Positions 21,090-31,989 of a stretch of DNA of 64,000 bases are shown piece by piece. The translations under genes were made by a program, and so were the position numbers. The stretch lies in the NCBI GenBank assembly GCA_963575745.1, contig CAUYUJ010016283.1:17501-81500 (forward strand), read 5' to 3'. The notes under the pieces are model-generated. The model made no database searches and was not told the DNA's origin. It worked only from the letters and a program-made list of their open reading frames with translations. The stretch is from Prorocentrum cordatum (Eukaryota; Sar; Dinophyceae; Prorocentrales; Prorocentraceae). Within the stretch, counting starts at the first letter, position 1, and every line of letters starts with the position of its first letter.

Positions 21090-21175
21090 TGTCCCCCCCC
21101 TCCTCCTCCTCCTCCCCTCCCCCCCCCCCCTCCCTCCCCCTCCTTCTCCTCTTCCCCCCCCCCCGCCCCTTTCGG
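21090..21175. repeat. C/T-rich tract
   Basis: Pyrimidine-rich low complexity (CCTCCT with C runs). The following 21180-21890 contains no recognisable gene; one plus-strand frame (21352-21645) and an overlapping minus frame are open but without motifs. Confidence 0.8.
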
Positions 21176-21889
21176 CGCTGGGGCGTCGGAACCAGCGGAA
21201 CTGGCCGCAGGAAGTCCGTCGCGGCGTCCGCCGTGGTCGAGGGGGCTCTCTGGAAATCCGCAAAGGCTTCGAATCTAACTGCGTTGCCGTAGAACCCATG
21301 AGCACGGACTCCGCGATGGTCGCTGATATAAGTTGACTGCAATTTCAGCGCTTGCAGCGCAGAGCTACGCCGCGCCTGAATGCGTGGCCCCCATGCAAAA
21401 GGCATGGCGCGAAATATAAACGGCGCGATTTCCTTCGAAAGACTGGATTCCCACCTCGCAGCGCGCGTGGAAGAACCTGGGCGCCGACGAGAGCGCCGCG
21501 CCCGCATGCCCCATCGCACGCCGTCGCATTCTGGCGGCTTATAGCCGCCATCGCCACCTGGGAGCTCGCGGACTCTCCTATGTTTCTAATCGCTATAATT
21601 ATTACCGCAAGGTCACGCGCCCTTTCCGGGGCCCTGGGGAAGTAGTCAAATTGGCGGGGGCAGGCGTGCAGCCCGCCAATCGCGCGCGAGGATGCAACTG
21701 AAGTTCTCCGCTGCCACGCTGCAGGGCCCCCTTCGAATGCCCGCCGCGAGGAGCGACCTCACAGCGATAAGGTTCAATTTCCTTCCAGCGGGCACCTTTT
21801 GGCCAACGTCTGATATGTCCCACTTGTACTCGTCGCCAGCGGGCTCCTGACTCGGAAGGGCGTCCGTCAAAAGCTCGTCACTTCCACCC

Positions 21890-22060
21890 TCGTTCCTCCC
21901 TCCTCCTCCTCTCCCCCTCCCCCTCCTCATTATCCTTCCTTCCCTCCTTCCCACTTTCCTTCCTCCTCTCCCCCCTCCTCCTCCTCCTCCTCCTCCTCCT
22001 ACTCCTCCTCCTTCCCCCCCCTTCCCCTCCTCCCCCCCTCCATTGCCCCCCCCCCCGTGA
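21890..22060. repeat. C/T-rich tract
   Basis: About 170 bp of CCTCCT-type pyrimidines ending in C runs. No gene is recognised in the next 300 bp (22061-22370). Confidence 0.85.
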
Positions 22061-22374
22061 TGTGGCCAGCAATGGGGTTTGATGCTCAATGCTCTCCATG
22101 GCGACGTGGGGCCCACATCCCCGGCGTCGCATCCACTCCGAGGGATTGATGCCCGGCGGCCCTCGACCGCCTCGGGCACTCGGACTCGTCCGCGGCCAGG
22201 CCGTTCGATGGCGCCTGCATCCTTCAGGCGGCCCCGGAGCTGGCAAACGTCGGCATCCCGCCGCTGGGCCGCGGCCTCCGAGGGCCCGCGGGGCAGGGGC
22301 CTGTGGCGGCCCACGCTCGGAGGCCGCCAGCGCGGCCGCAGCGCCTGACTTGCGCCGCGGAGGATTTTTCAACA

Positions 22375-22500
22375 AAAAAATCCCGCGCGGCGCAAACCAT
22401 TGCGCCGCGGCGCAACATGGCATAGCTTAGCATAGCGCACGGCGCGCATGGCGGCGCAACATAGCATGGCTGAGCATAGCGCATGCATGGCGCGCATGGG
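22375..22500. repeat. Short tandem duplication rich in GCGC and ATAGC
   Basis: The phrases GCGGCGCAACAT, AGCATAGCGCA and GGCGCGCATGG each occur twice about 50 bp apart, so this is a two-copy tandem duplication with small differences. Confidence 0.7.
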
Positions 22501-22504
22501 CCCC

Positions 22505-22945
22505 GTTCCTCCTCATCCCCCTTCCTCCTCTGTCCTCGTTCCCCCCCCCTTCTCTTCCCCCCCTCCTTCCCCCTCCTCCTTCCCTCCTTCCTCCTCCTCC
22601 TTCCCCCCCCTTCCTCCTCCTCCCTCTGCTCCTCTGGGCCCCTCTGCTCCTCTTCCAAGCGCCGTCGTCGAGCCGTCGACCTCGGCCTGCCTCTCGCCCC
22701 GCCCGCGCCCGCCGCCCCGCCTCGCTCGGCGCCCCCCCCCCCCCCCCTCGGGCGGAGCTGCCGCGGCCGCCGGCGCCAGGGCCTCGGGGGCCTCGGCGGC
22801 CCCGGCGGCCTCGGCCTGGGCCGCGGCGGCAGCAGGGGCCGCCCCAGGGGCCCGCCCAGCGAACCATGGGGCGGCCCCTCTCCCGCGCTCCACGGCGGGC
22901 GAAGAAACCGAGGGGCGGGGGTGAGGGGGGGGGGGGGATCAGGAA
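22505..22945. repeat. C/T-rich and CG-rich low complexity
   Basis: A CCTCCT tract (22505-22650), a C run (22733-22747), GGCCTC/GGCCGC repeats to about 22860, and a G run at 22927-22937. Alanine/proline-rich frames here are compositional. 22950-23450 is less biased but shows no recognisable gene. Confidence 0.75.
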
Positions 22946-23454
22946 AACGCACCCCCTCCTTTTCAGGGGGATATATAATCATCAATGATGTCATCTTATA
23001 ACTAATGCTGCAATGCGTCGTCCGCCCTACGCCCGTTCCGCGAGCGCGCGTTGGATTTTCGGCCTTCCACGAATAGGTTGTCTGGTGCGGCCCCCAAATG
23101 AAGCCGCGATGTCGCGAGCGACGTTCACGGCGATCGTTTCTGCTGTGGGCATAGTTGAAAGAACGCCAGCCATGTGCGCGCCGGCATGGGCGCGCGAGAG
23201 GATTCCGAACAGGCCGCGAGCAAGTTTCAGGTCGCGCGGGAAAGTCGTTTTCAATGTTTAATAAATGAAATGGAATTCCGCGCCTGCCGTTCCTGATTCG
23301 CTGCCTCGTGATGGTGGTTGGGGCATGCGTCTTGTCAGGGCAGCACTGCCCAGACAGCCGTTGTGCCAGGGCGCCCGCGCGCCAAAATCAGCGCGCCAGG
23401 GCGCGCCGGGGCATCTTGCGCCGACCAAGTCCGAGCCCCGAACCAAATCATTCG

Positions 23455-23928
23455 ACGTGCCAAGGAAAAAAAAGATGAGAAGGAGGAGAGGAAGAGGAGG
23501 CAGGGGCAGGATTGGGATAGACGAGCATGAGAAAGGGGAGGGGATGATGATGAGGGGGAGGAAACAAGATGAGGATAATCATCATGATACTTATGATTAT
23601 GCTGCCGATGCGCTTGGCGGCTGTGGCCACGAGGACGACGGAGAGAGATGAAGAGGGAAAGAGAGAGAGAGAGAGAGAGAAATAATGACAGAAAGAGAAA
23701 ACCGAATAAGGAAAGACAAAACATATATATATACATATAGAGAGATTGAGAGAGACAGAGAGAGAGAGATGTATATAGATATAGATTACAGAGAGAGCGA
23801 GAGAGAGAGATATAACGAGAAAGAGAGGGAGAGAGGGAGAGAAAGAGAGCAAGCTATACATATATATATAATGTACATACACATGTATATATATATATAT
23901 ATACGCCTATGTGTATATATATACAATT
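23455..23928. repeat. Purine, GA and TA microsatellites
   Basis: GAGGAG purines (23460-23570), GA dinucleotides (23650-23860) with TATA inserts, and ATATAT runs (23860-23925). The Ser/Leu-rich minus-strand frames are repeat translations. Confidence 0.9.
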
Positions 23929-24335
23929 ATAGGCTTAGCTTAGGCTTAGGCTTGGGCTTAGCTTAGGCTCAGCTTAGGCTTGGCTTAGGTTTAGCTCAGG
24001 CTTAGGCTTAGGCTTAGATTGAGCTTAGGCTTAGGCTAATGCTTCGGCTTAGGCTTGGGCTTAGGCTTGAGATTAGGCTTAGGCTTAGGCTTAGGCGTGG
24101 GCTTAGGCTTGGACTTAGGCTTCGGCTTGGGCTTAGGCTGAGGCTTGGGCTTAGGCTTCACTTAGGCTGAGGCTTAGGCTTAGGCTTAGGCTTAGGCTTG
24201 GGCTTATTTTGGGCTTAGGATTAGGCTTATCCTTAGTTAGGCTTCGGATTGAGCTTAGGCTCAGGCTCATGCTTAGTCTTGGGCGTAGGCTTAGGCTTGG
24301 GCTTAGGCTCAGGTCTAGGCGAGGGAGTGAGGGCG
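23929..24335. repeat. GGCTTA hexamer array (TTAGGC-type)
   Basis: About 400 bp of degenerate AGGCTT/GGCTTA hexamers with frequent GGCTTG variants. The register slips in places, so it is old or unequal-crossover shaped. It resembles the TTAGGC telomere repeat of nematodes, but dinoflagellate telomeres are reported as TTTAGGG, so I treat it as an interstitial satellite. Confidence 0.9.
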
Positions 24336-24589
24336 CATTGCTCAGGCTGGCTCCTGCGCGGGGCCCTGGCTCAGGGGCTCGCGACATCGTGGTCGCTCAT
24401 GGGTCGCTCGGTTTTTTTTTTCATGTCTGCTCAGTTCCATCTGCTGCTCGCAGTGTACACTACCTCTGTTGTTTTTGCAGGGTGTCATCGAAGGTTTGCT
24501 CGGGAGCCCGCGCGCGACGTCGCGGTCGCTCATGGGTCGCGTGGCACGTCGTCAGTCTAGTTGGAAAAAAAGCAACCATCGATTCCAGC

Positions 24590-24660
24590 AGGGGGGGGGG
24601 GGGGGGGGCCCCATATACACACATATATATATATATGCAAATATATACATATATAAATGA
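24590..24660. repeat. Poly-G run and TA microsatellite
   Basis: A G run of about 18 nt (24591-24608) followed by ATATAT repeats (24618-24656). Confidence 0.85.
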
Positions 24661-24754
24661 ATAATATAGCAAACAAGGACGAACAAGGAGAGGCATGGGG
24701 TGATAATATGGAGAAGAAGAAATAGCACACCAGGGATAAGTAAGGCGAGGAGGG

Positions 24755-25135
<381 letters not shown>

Positions 25136-25189
25136 ACAAACAAAACAAATAACAAAAAAAACGACAAAAGGCCCGCAGGGAAGATGAAC

Positions 25190-25790
25190 CCGCCCCAGCA
25201 TGGCGCCAGGCCGCTCGCCCCCGCCCACCTGTGCGCCCGAGAGTCTTGCCGGCGTTTTCGCCGCCGCCCAGGGCGTCGCTCGGCGCGCGCGCGGCGCCGC
25301 GGGTGCCAATCCAAGAGCCTCCTGCCCCAGCGCCCGTCGGAGGTCGGGCGCGCTTCGCCGTGGGGGCGCATATGTTATTTTGGAAAAATCAAGAACCCAA
25401 TCATGTATGCCATGCTTCTGCGCAGCATCTACAGCTGCAGAGGTAGCTTCGCGAAGCCGACCAAGCATTCACCCTGGGTCCACCGTGCCCCAACAATCGT
25501 TCTGAGCACCCGTCGCCGCGTGCTCTGCAACTGTCGCTGCCGCTCCACCGCGAGCGCCCATGCCCCAAGACCATGCGGCGCACATGGCGCAACGGATGTC
25601 CGGAACAAGCGCATGCGGCGTTGCGCGTTGATACGCTGGTCGCAGAAGACGACCTTGCGTCTTGCAGACGTTGCCCAACCGAGCCCTCCTCTGCATTGCA
25701 CCCCGGGTCGCGATATGAGTCGACAGACAATTTAGGGCGCTCGTGCTTCTCGCACCGACCTTGCTGAAGTACTCGTGCATCATGTCCTCT
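25190..25790 (-). pseudogene. C-terminal part of the LINE polyprotein
   Basis: After the RT frame stops at 25791, the C-terminal region continues in shifted frames. One frame (25701-25429) reads GLGAWALAVERQRQLQSTRR then VLRTIVGARWTQGE, the post-RT segment typical of eukaryotic LINEs. The next frame reads REATSAAVDAAQKHGIHDWV, and a third frame (25330-25200) reads RRLLDWHPRRRARAE then RRPGRRRKR, corresponding to the conserved W...DW and PGRPRKRW end of such proteins. At least two frameshifts are needed to join these blocks. Confidence 0.65.
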
Positions 25791-26954
25791 TCATCGTAGA
25801 GTAGCCGGCCCGTTGTCGACACTCGTCAGAATCCATGTTTTGCCCAGGTGTACTCTGAGACCGTACTTGCGCGCCTCAGTCTCGAGATCCACAATCATTC
25901 TCGATGAATCTCTGGCAAATGATGCCACCGGCAATGCGTCATCGGCGAACCTGAGATTGGTGAGGGGGTCGTCAGTGCTGTCTATGACCATGCCGTAGCA
26001 CGGCCCGAGTCGCTTGTGGTTCAGGCCAGCCCATCGCACCTTCAGCTTCCTGAAGAGGAAGCCCATAACGACGAATAATGAGAAAGAGCTATTCGGGTCG
26101 CCCTGCTTGGCGCCCCGGGAAATGTCAAACGTCCTGCTTCCGGCCCCCGCCATGGCGCATGCTGACTGTTTGGCGTGCAAGCGTTTGAGCAGATTGGTAC
26201 ATTCATGTCCCGCGTTCCGTTCTGCCATTGCCTCCAATAGACTCTCGCTTTCAACTGTGTCGAATGCCTTCTCGAGGTTAACCGTGCATATCCAAAGCGG
26301 CGCGTTGAACTCGCCGCATGCTTCTACCAACAGCGCGGCGGTCAACAGATGGTCCATGGTGCCGCGCCCCCTGCGATACGCAGCCTGATCTGCCGAACGC
26401 TCTCTCGCGATGGTGAGCCTGGGCCTCCCGCGTAGCAGTCTACTGAACAGTTTGTGCACTATTTCCAAGATCGCAATGAGGCGGTAGTTCACAGGCCACA
26501 ACGAGCCCCCCTTCTTGTAGGGCACTGCGATGCGCGCCCGGAACCAGCCGGTCGGTAGGCTTGAGGATGGATTCAGGAGCTCATCGAACGCATCTAGCAC
26601 CAGGATCTACAAGACCGCGGAGTCGATCTTGACCATTTCTGCCCTCGCCGCATTGTCGTCGGCCGCTTTGCCCAGCTTCAATCGGCGAATCGCCTCTTCC
26701 AGTTCCCTCGTTGTGAACGGCGGAGCGCGATTGGCACCGGCGGCGCAACGTGCAGTCCGCGACTGTTCTGGCCGACTGCTCGGGCACAGCTCTTCGTTGA
26801 ACTGCGCGAGCACATCTGCGACGTCATGCTCCTCATTCGCGAGTTTGCCGCTGTTGTCCTTCATCTCGGTGATGCGGAACTTCCGCCCGCCGCCCGCGAT
26901 CGAAGGGATCTGCTTGAGATCGCGATTCTTGCCGTTTGCTCCGAGACCCTGCAA
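25791..26954 (-). pseudogene. Reverse transcriptase domain of the APE-type LINE
   Basis: Frame with one internal TAG at 26609-26607. The first part carries FTTRELEEAIRRLKLGKAAD (block 0/1). After the stop: GWFRARIAVPYKKGGSLWPV and NYRLIAILEIVHKLFSRLL (block 2), DQAAYRRGRGTMDHLLTA, TVNLEKAFDTVESESLLEAM (block A catalytic Asp), RGAKQGDPNSSFSLFVV (block B), LRFADDALPVASF (block C catalytic DD, about 25937-25955) and GLRVHLGKTWILTS (block D). All catalytic residues are visible, but the nonsense codon and the downstream frameshifts make it a pseudogene. Function in the family: target-primed cDNA synthesis. Confidence 0.8.
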
Positions 26955-27520
26955 TTGCGAATCATCGACTGCACCCTCTTGCCCATGCTGATTCCGTGCG
27001 GTTTCTTTTCCGCCAGAGGCGAGGCCGACAGCGCAGGGGCCCGCGCAGCGTCGATCAAGCGATGGATATGAGGTTGCGCATCCACTGGGTCGCGCGCGTC
27101 AATGCGAAGGTACTGCCGCTCGTCCTCGCCAGCTGCCTTGGGAAGGCGACAGTTCAGATTGGTTCTGCGCTCAGCCGCTCTGCGCTCTTGCCGCGGCGCT
27201 TGTAGCAGACGCCGTTCCTGCGTGTCTGGGCAGCGACTGCGCGGCCGCCCCTGCGCCGCCCGTATCTTCCATCTCCCGCGTCGCCTCCAGGGGGCGGCGT
27301 CTGGGGCGGGGGGCCCCGCGGACGCTGGCCGATGATCAGGGCCAGTGCCAACGTCAACAGCTACGAAAACAAATCAGCGTGAAAGAAAACAGCCGTCTGT
27401 CCAGCAACGCGCAGTTGCGTTGGGAACGTCTTCCCCCGCTGCGATCTGCCCGCGATGACTCGACATCTTCCGCAACAAAAAAACTCGTCATGGTAAGCTC
27501 TTGCGCACGGCGCGTCTGTA
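26955..27520 (-). pseudogene. Linker between endonuclease and RT, unassigned
   Basis: Lies between the recognisable endonuclease and RT blocks on the same strand, so by position it should encode the connecting segment. No motif is readable and all minus frames contain stops. Confidence 0.35.
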
Positions 27521-28060
27521 GTCATAGCGTCCCCTGGTCCTTTCTGTCTGGCGCGCAGTTGTCGGCCGTCGCTCTGTCGTCGTCTTTCTCCTGTTTTGCA
27601 CAGAGCGCAGCGTTGAAATCCCAGGCGGCCCTTCCTCTGCGCTTCCTGGCGCCCCCGGCTAATCTGGCCACGCACGGCGCCCGCCCCCCCATTGGCCCGC
27701 GCAGCGCGCGGCGCGCATGCGACTGCACAACGAATCGTACGAACTAGTCCCAATGACAAAACAGGAACGTCAACAGTCGCAGCACGGTTGGATCCTGCCT
27801 TGAACACTGCGCGACTCCGGCGTCGACGCGCCAGAGAACCCGCACCGGCGCTCCGAGACCTCCGCCCGCCCCCCAACCGGCGATGTCTATGTGCCGTGTC
27901 CCATGCTTCTCTTCTGTCCTCTATCCGCGTTTCTGCGAAAACAATGATGTCCCACTTGCGACCCCCATGTTCCAGTAAGCATCGCCACATGATATCTTCA
28001 AACATCATCAGATAATGATTGTACGTGATGATGGTGAAACTTGCATTGCCCGTCTTAGCT
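27520..28060 (-). pseudogene. AP-like endonuclease domain of the LINE, frameshifted
   Basis: In one frame: TIITYNHYLMM (N-terminal strand with Asn), KWDIIVFAETRIE (catalytic Glu motif), then RAATVDVPVLSLGLVRTI. In another frame (27728-27522): AAWDFNAALCAKQEKDDDRA, equivalent to the GDFNA motif. The family nicks target DNA to prime reverse transcription. The middle of the domain is degraded and at least one frameshift separates the halves. Confidence 0.65.
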
Positions 28061-29280
28061 CGACATGAGTCCTGAAGACAGGGAGGAAGCATGTTAACTT
28101 TCTCTTGGATGGGCCCCCCTGCGCGCTGCCGCGTTGCCTCTCGGGTTCCAGGGGCCGCGCCAGCGGAGTCTGCCCCCCTCCCGGCCTGAGCCGGCGCGTT
28201 GTATGCGCGAAGGGAAATCGCCATCTGCGTGGGGGGTACTTTCCGAGCCCGCCGCCCGTGCCCATCAAAGTCCGTGAATTCGCATGCATGCCGGCCCCTT
28301 GTTCCTGGCTCCTCGGGCTCGCCCCTGCTCGCCATGCTGACTGGGGCCCCCCTCTGCCCAGCCCTTTAGTCCATTTCTGGTGCGCCATGTGCAGATCTGT
28401 CCGGCACAGATGGATCGAGTCGTTGAACTCCTGCGAGACTTGCACCCTTTTCCACTCCTACCACTCCGCACTCGGCCAGTCGACAATCGGCGCCCCCTCG
28501 CGCGCCTGCGCCTCGGCAACAATGGCGCCGCCCACCTTGAGAAAGTAGCGTTCCCCTCGTCGATGGTGACGTTGCGTTTTCGGGGCCCCCACCTGCCTCA
28601 TGACCCCTCGATCTTGAAATAGAAGCTTGAGGGGATTCGAAAACAATGCTGCACCAAACTACGGCTTCCCCGAAAGTAGCCCGCCACCGCCTGGAAAGTT
28701 CGATTCCTGCGTCAGCTATCTTCCTGGGAGGGAACTGCGCGAACATGGTGATTTCGAAAGTGCGACTCTTGATGCGCCGGTCAATGATGCCCGGCAGCCC
28801 TGCGGCGCGGAGCGCGTCGCTCACCCACTGCCCCGCCCCCTCTACTGCGCCTGCCCCCTTCGAACCTCCAAGAATGTCTGGGGCAGGGTCGCGGGCAGCG
28901 CGCGCGCTGGCGGCAATCGCCGGGCCCTCCTTCAAGAAGCCCTTAACCAGCTCCGGCATCTCCTGTTTGGTGACCGTGTGTTCTTCGAAACGTTTGACCG
29001 CCTGCGACGCCTGCCTCGCCTCCTCCGTGGCCACCGCTGCCTCTGGCACCGCTCTGTCGACCTTGCCTGTCATCCCGCCCGCCGTGATTTGGTCCGCGTC
29101 CATCTTTCCCGTCAGCATTCGCGCCCAGCTCGGCAGGAGGTCTTCACTTTCACAATCCTGATCCATCCCCCCTGCCCCTGCTACTTCCACCTTCGCCGAT
29201 TTCTTCTCTAGGGCCTCCAGATTGCGGCCCTCGGGCTTCAACTTCTGGCGCCCTGCCCCCGCCGCGCTCGTCGCTGCCAT
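28061..29280 (-). pseudogene. N-terminal region of the LINE
   Basis: ATG at 29280-29278 begins MAATSAAGAGRQKLKPEG. The frame then runs to 28366, with charged segments (LEALEKKSAKVEV; VATEEARQASQAVKRFEEH) that look coiled-coil-like and SRTFEITMFAQFPPRKIADA. It continues, probably through frameshifts, into QVSQEFNDSIHLCRTDLHMA near 28400. I do not recognise a specific fold; ORF1-like RNA-binding proteins of LINEs occupy this position. The 10 bp motif 83 nt upstream resembles the spliced leader 3' end and supports this start. Confidence 0.5.
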
Positions 29281-29355
29281 CCTGCAGACAATAATAACAA
29301 TCAACGCAAATGTATCAGCGTGAACACTGAGCACCCCGAGCAGCGCGGCAGAAAC

Positions 29356-29378
29356 CTTGAGACTTGAGCCAACTTGAG
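29356..29378 (-). promoter_or_regulatory. Spliced-leader-like relic upstream of the LINE ORF
   Basis: On the minus strand CTCAAG occurs three times within 23 nt. The middle copy reads TTGGCTCAAG, identical to the last 10 nt of the dinoflagellate spliced leader. It sits about 83 nt upstream of the LINE start codon, where a retrotransposed trans-spliced mRNA would carry it. Confidence 0.4.
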
Positions 29379-29394
29379 GCAGGAGGAGGCGAAT

Positions 29395-29560
29395 GACAAA
29401 GACGAGGATGATGACGAGGAGGAGAATAAGGGAAGGGATAAGAACAGGAGAGGAACAGGACGAAGAGGAGGTGGAGGAGGATGAGAGGAACAAGAGGAAA
29501 GGGGCAGGATGAGGAGAGATGATAATGAGAAGGGAGAGCGGACGACGATGAGGAATCAGG
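29395..29560. repeat. Purine-rich GGA/GAT tract
   Basis: About 165 bp of GAGGAG/GATGAG purines on the plus strand. No gene is present. Confidence 0.8.
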
Positions 29561-29562
29561 AT

Positions 29563-29765
29563 GATCCGGGGTGTCCGGGGTGTCCAGGGCGTCTGGGGCG
29601 CCCCCCGCGGGCCCGGGTGTCCGGGGTGCCCGGGGTGTCCGGAATGTCCGGGTGTCCGCGGTGTCCAGCTGTTCGGGGAGTCCGGGGTGTCCGGGGACTG
29701 CCCGTGGTGTCCGGGGCGTCCGAGGCGTCCGCGGGTTGTCCGCGCATTGTCCAGGGACCTGTGGG
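29563..29765. repeat. 9 bp minisatellite (GGGGTGTCC)
   Basis: About 20 degenerate copies of GGGGTGTCC and relatives (GGGGCGTCC, CGGGTGTCC). With a period of 9 it is codon-preserving, so it yields repetitive GVRGVPG or GHPGHPG pseudo-proteins. Confidence 0.9.
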
Positions 29766-29784
29766 GGGCTGTATCTAATGGCCT

Positions 29785-30112
29785 CCCAGGGAGCTCCACC
29801 ACTAGCCCCGGTGGATGCGTTCGCATGGCGCCCTCGCGCGCATTCCGGCGAACCTGGCGAGCCCCTCGCACGTTTCCTGACCCCGGGGAGTTTCGCCCAT
29901 GGCCCAAGCGCGCGCGTTCGCGCGGCGCCCCCGCGCCCACGTCGGCACGCCCCTCACTTGCTCCTTGCCTCCTAGGGAACTCCACAGAGGGCCCCGGCGG
30001 GTGCGTTCGCACGGCGCCCCCGCGCCCATTTCGGCACTTCCTTTCGGGCGCGTCCTGCCCCCCAGGGAGCTCCACCCATGGCCCCTCTCAGTGCGTTCGC
30101 ACGGCGACGCGC
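29785..30112 (+). repeat. About 90 bp tandem repeat, four diverged copies
   Basis: Copies begin with AGGGAGCTCCAC or close variants at 29788, 29885, 29974 and 30064 (intervals 97, 89 and 90 bp) and share a GCGTTCGCACGGCGCC core. It is related to the 77 bp array at 52.6-54.6 kb, in the opposite orientation. Confidence 0.75.
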
Positions 30113-30265
30113 GAGTGCGCGCGAGTGAAACGCATCAGCCGTGGTGCGATGTTTTTTACCTGACAGCGAAGACTGATAGGTTTGTAGTGGGCTCAAATGA
30201 GAGCATCATGACTCCCCAGGGGGGTCTGGGCGAGATCCGGACGGGTGCCGGGGACTCCTTTTTTA

Positions 30266-30622
30266 GCCAACAGTAACGCACTTCGTGGTCTTCGAGTTCC
30301 CGGAACTCCATTCCTGGGCATGAATTTGAATGCCCGGAGCCAGCTGTAGGCCACTTCGTGTTCTTCGAGTTCCCAGAACTCCGTTCCTGGGCATGACTTT
30401 AAATGCCCGGAGCCAGCTGTAGGCCACTTCGTGGTCTTCGATTTCCCGGAACCTCCATTCCTGGGCATTTTGAATGCCCGGAGCCAACTGTAGGACACTT
30501 CGTGGTCTTCGAGTTCCCAGAACTCCATTCCTGGGCATGATTTTGAATGCCCGGAGCCAGCTGTAGGCCACTTCGTGTTCTTCGCGTTCCCAGAAATCCA
30601 TTCCCGGGCCACATTTTGAATG
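30266..30622. repeat. 73 bp minisatellite in unit A
   Basis: About 4.9 copies of a unit beginning GGCCACTTCGTG, with TTCCCAGAACTCC and TGCCCGGAGCCA as conserved blocks. Copies are about 90% alike by eye. Confidence 0.85.
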
Positions 30623-31695
30623 CTGAGGCAGGCTGATGCTGAGGCTGAGGCAGGCTGAGGCTGAGGCCGAGGCTGAAGGCAGACTGAGGCTGAGGCTGAA
30701 GCAGGCTGAGGAAGAGGCTGAGGCAGGCTGAGGGTGAGGCTGGGGCTGAGGCAGGCTGAGGCTGAGGCAGGCTGAGGCTGAGGCTGAGGCTGAGGCTGAT
30801 GCAGGCTGAGGCTGAGGCCGAGGCTGAGGCTGAGGCCGAGGCTGCAGGCAGACTGAGGCTGAGGCTGAGGCTGAAGCAGGCTGAGGCTGAGGCTGAGGCT
30901 GAGGCTGAGGCTGAGGCTGAAGCAGGCTGAGGCTGAGGCTGCTGAGGCTGAGGCTGAGGCAGGCTGAGGCTGAGGCTGAGGCAGGCTGAGGCTGAGGCCG
31001 AGGCTGAAGGCTGAGGCTGAGGCTGAAGAGGCTGAGGCTGAGGCTGAAGCAGGCTGAGGCTGAGGCTGAGGCAGGCTGAGGCTGAGGCTGAGGCTGAGGC
31101 GAGGCTGAGGCAGGCTGAGGCTGATGCTGAGGCTGAGCTGAGGCTGAGGCTGAGGCTGAGGCAGAGGCTGAGGCTGAGGCTGAGGCAGGCTGAGGCTGGC
31201 TGAGGCTGAGGCTGAGGCTGAGGCTGAGGCTGAGGCTGAGCAGGCTGAGGCTGAGGCCGAGGCTGAGGCAGCTGAGGCTGAAGCAGGCTGAGGCTGAGGC
31301 TGAGGCAGGCTGAGGCTGAGGCTGAGGCAGGCTGATGCTGAGGCAGGCTGAGGCTGAGGCTGAGGCTGATGCAGGCTGAGGCTGAGGCAGGCTGAGGCTG
31401 AGGCCGAGGCTGAAGGCAGACTGAGGCTGAGGCTGCAGGCTGAGGCTGCAGGCTGAGGCTGAGGCTGAGGCAGGCTGAGGCTGAGGCAGGCTGAGGCTGA
31501 GGCTGAGGCTGATGCAGGCTGAGGCTGAGGCTGAGGCTGAGGCTGAGGCTGAGGCAGGCTGAGGCTGAGGCAGGCTGAGGCTGAGGCTGAGGCTGGCTGA
31601 GGCTGAAGCAGGCTGAGGCAGCTGAGGCTGAGGCTGAGGCTGAGGCTGAGGCAGGCTGAGGCTGAGGCTGAGGCTGAGGCAGGCTGAGGCTGAGG
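30622..31695. repeat. GGCTGA hexamer array in unit A
   Basis: About 1.07 kb of GGCTGA hexamers with GGCAGGCTGA and GGCCGA variants. The Ser/Leu/Pro/Gln/Ala pseudo-proteins read on the minus strand are repeat translations. Confidence 0.95.
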
Positions 31696-31989
31696 CTGTG
31701 ACTGCGACTGCCGTTGCCACTGCGACTGTCATCGCGAATGCGACTACGACTGCGAGAACAGCAGAATTCTACAACTGGATTCTCATCTGAATCTAAGGGG
31801 AATGCTTCCAGATATGCTCCTACACATCGCTGTTAGGTTGCTTTGCCGGGATACTTCATTTGTAGAATTGACCTAACAGCGAAGACTGATAGGTTTCTAG
31901 TGGTCTCAAACGAGAGCATCATGACTCCCCAAGGGGGTCTGGGCAGATGCCGGACGGGTGCCGCGGGAATCCGGGGATTCCCCATTTTG

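Larger units (their letters stand above)
25185..29378 (-). mobile_element. APE-type LINE (non-LTR retrotransposon), decayed
   Basis: On the minus strand, in order: a spliced-leader-like motif (29356-29378), ATG at 29280, an N-terminal coiled-coil-like region, an AP-like endonuclease (about 28010-27520), a linker, reverse transcriptase (26954-25791) and a C-terminal region ending near 25190. Several frameshifts and one in-frame TAG break it. The order endonuclease then RT marks it as an APE-class LINE. It is about 4.1 kb long and runs from a plausible start codon to a plausible C-terminus, so it may be nearly full length but inactive. Confidence 0.75.
30158..31838. mobile_element. Composite unit A with terminal inverted repeats
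   Basis: Starts ACCTGACAGCGA and ends TCGCTGTTAGGT, a 12 bp inverted repeat with one mismatch. Inside: a roughly 105 bp 5' block (30158-30262), a 73 bp minisatellite (30266-30622), a GGCTGA array (30622-31695) and a 3' block (31695-31838) with TGCGAC repeats and GAACAGCAGAATTC. Unit B has the same plan. No open reading frame suggests a transposase, so if mobile it is non-autonomous. Confidence 0.5.

Noticed and set aside
23929-24335. Telomere
   Set aside because: The array is internal, degenerate and flanked by other satellites. The repeat does not match the telomere sequence reported for dinoflagellates.
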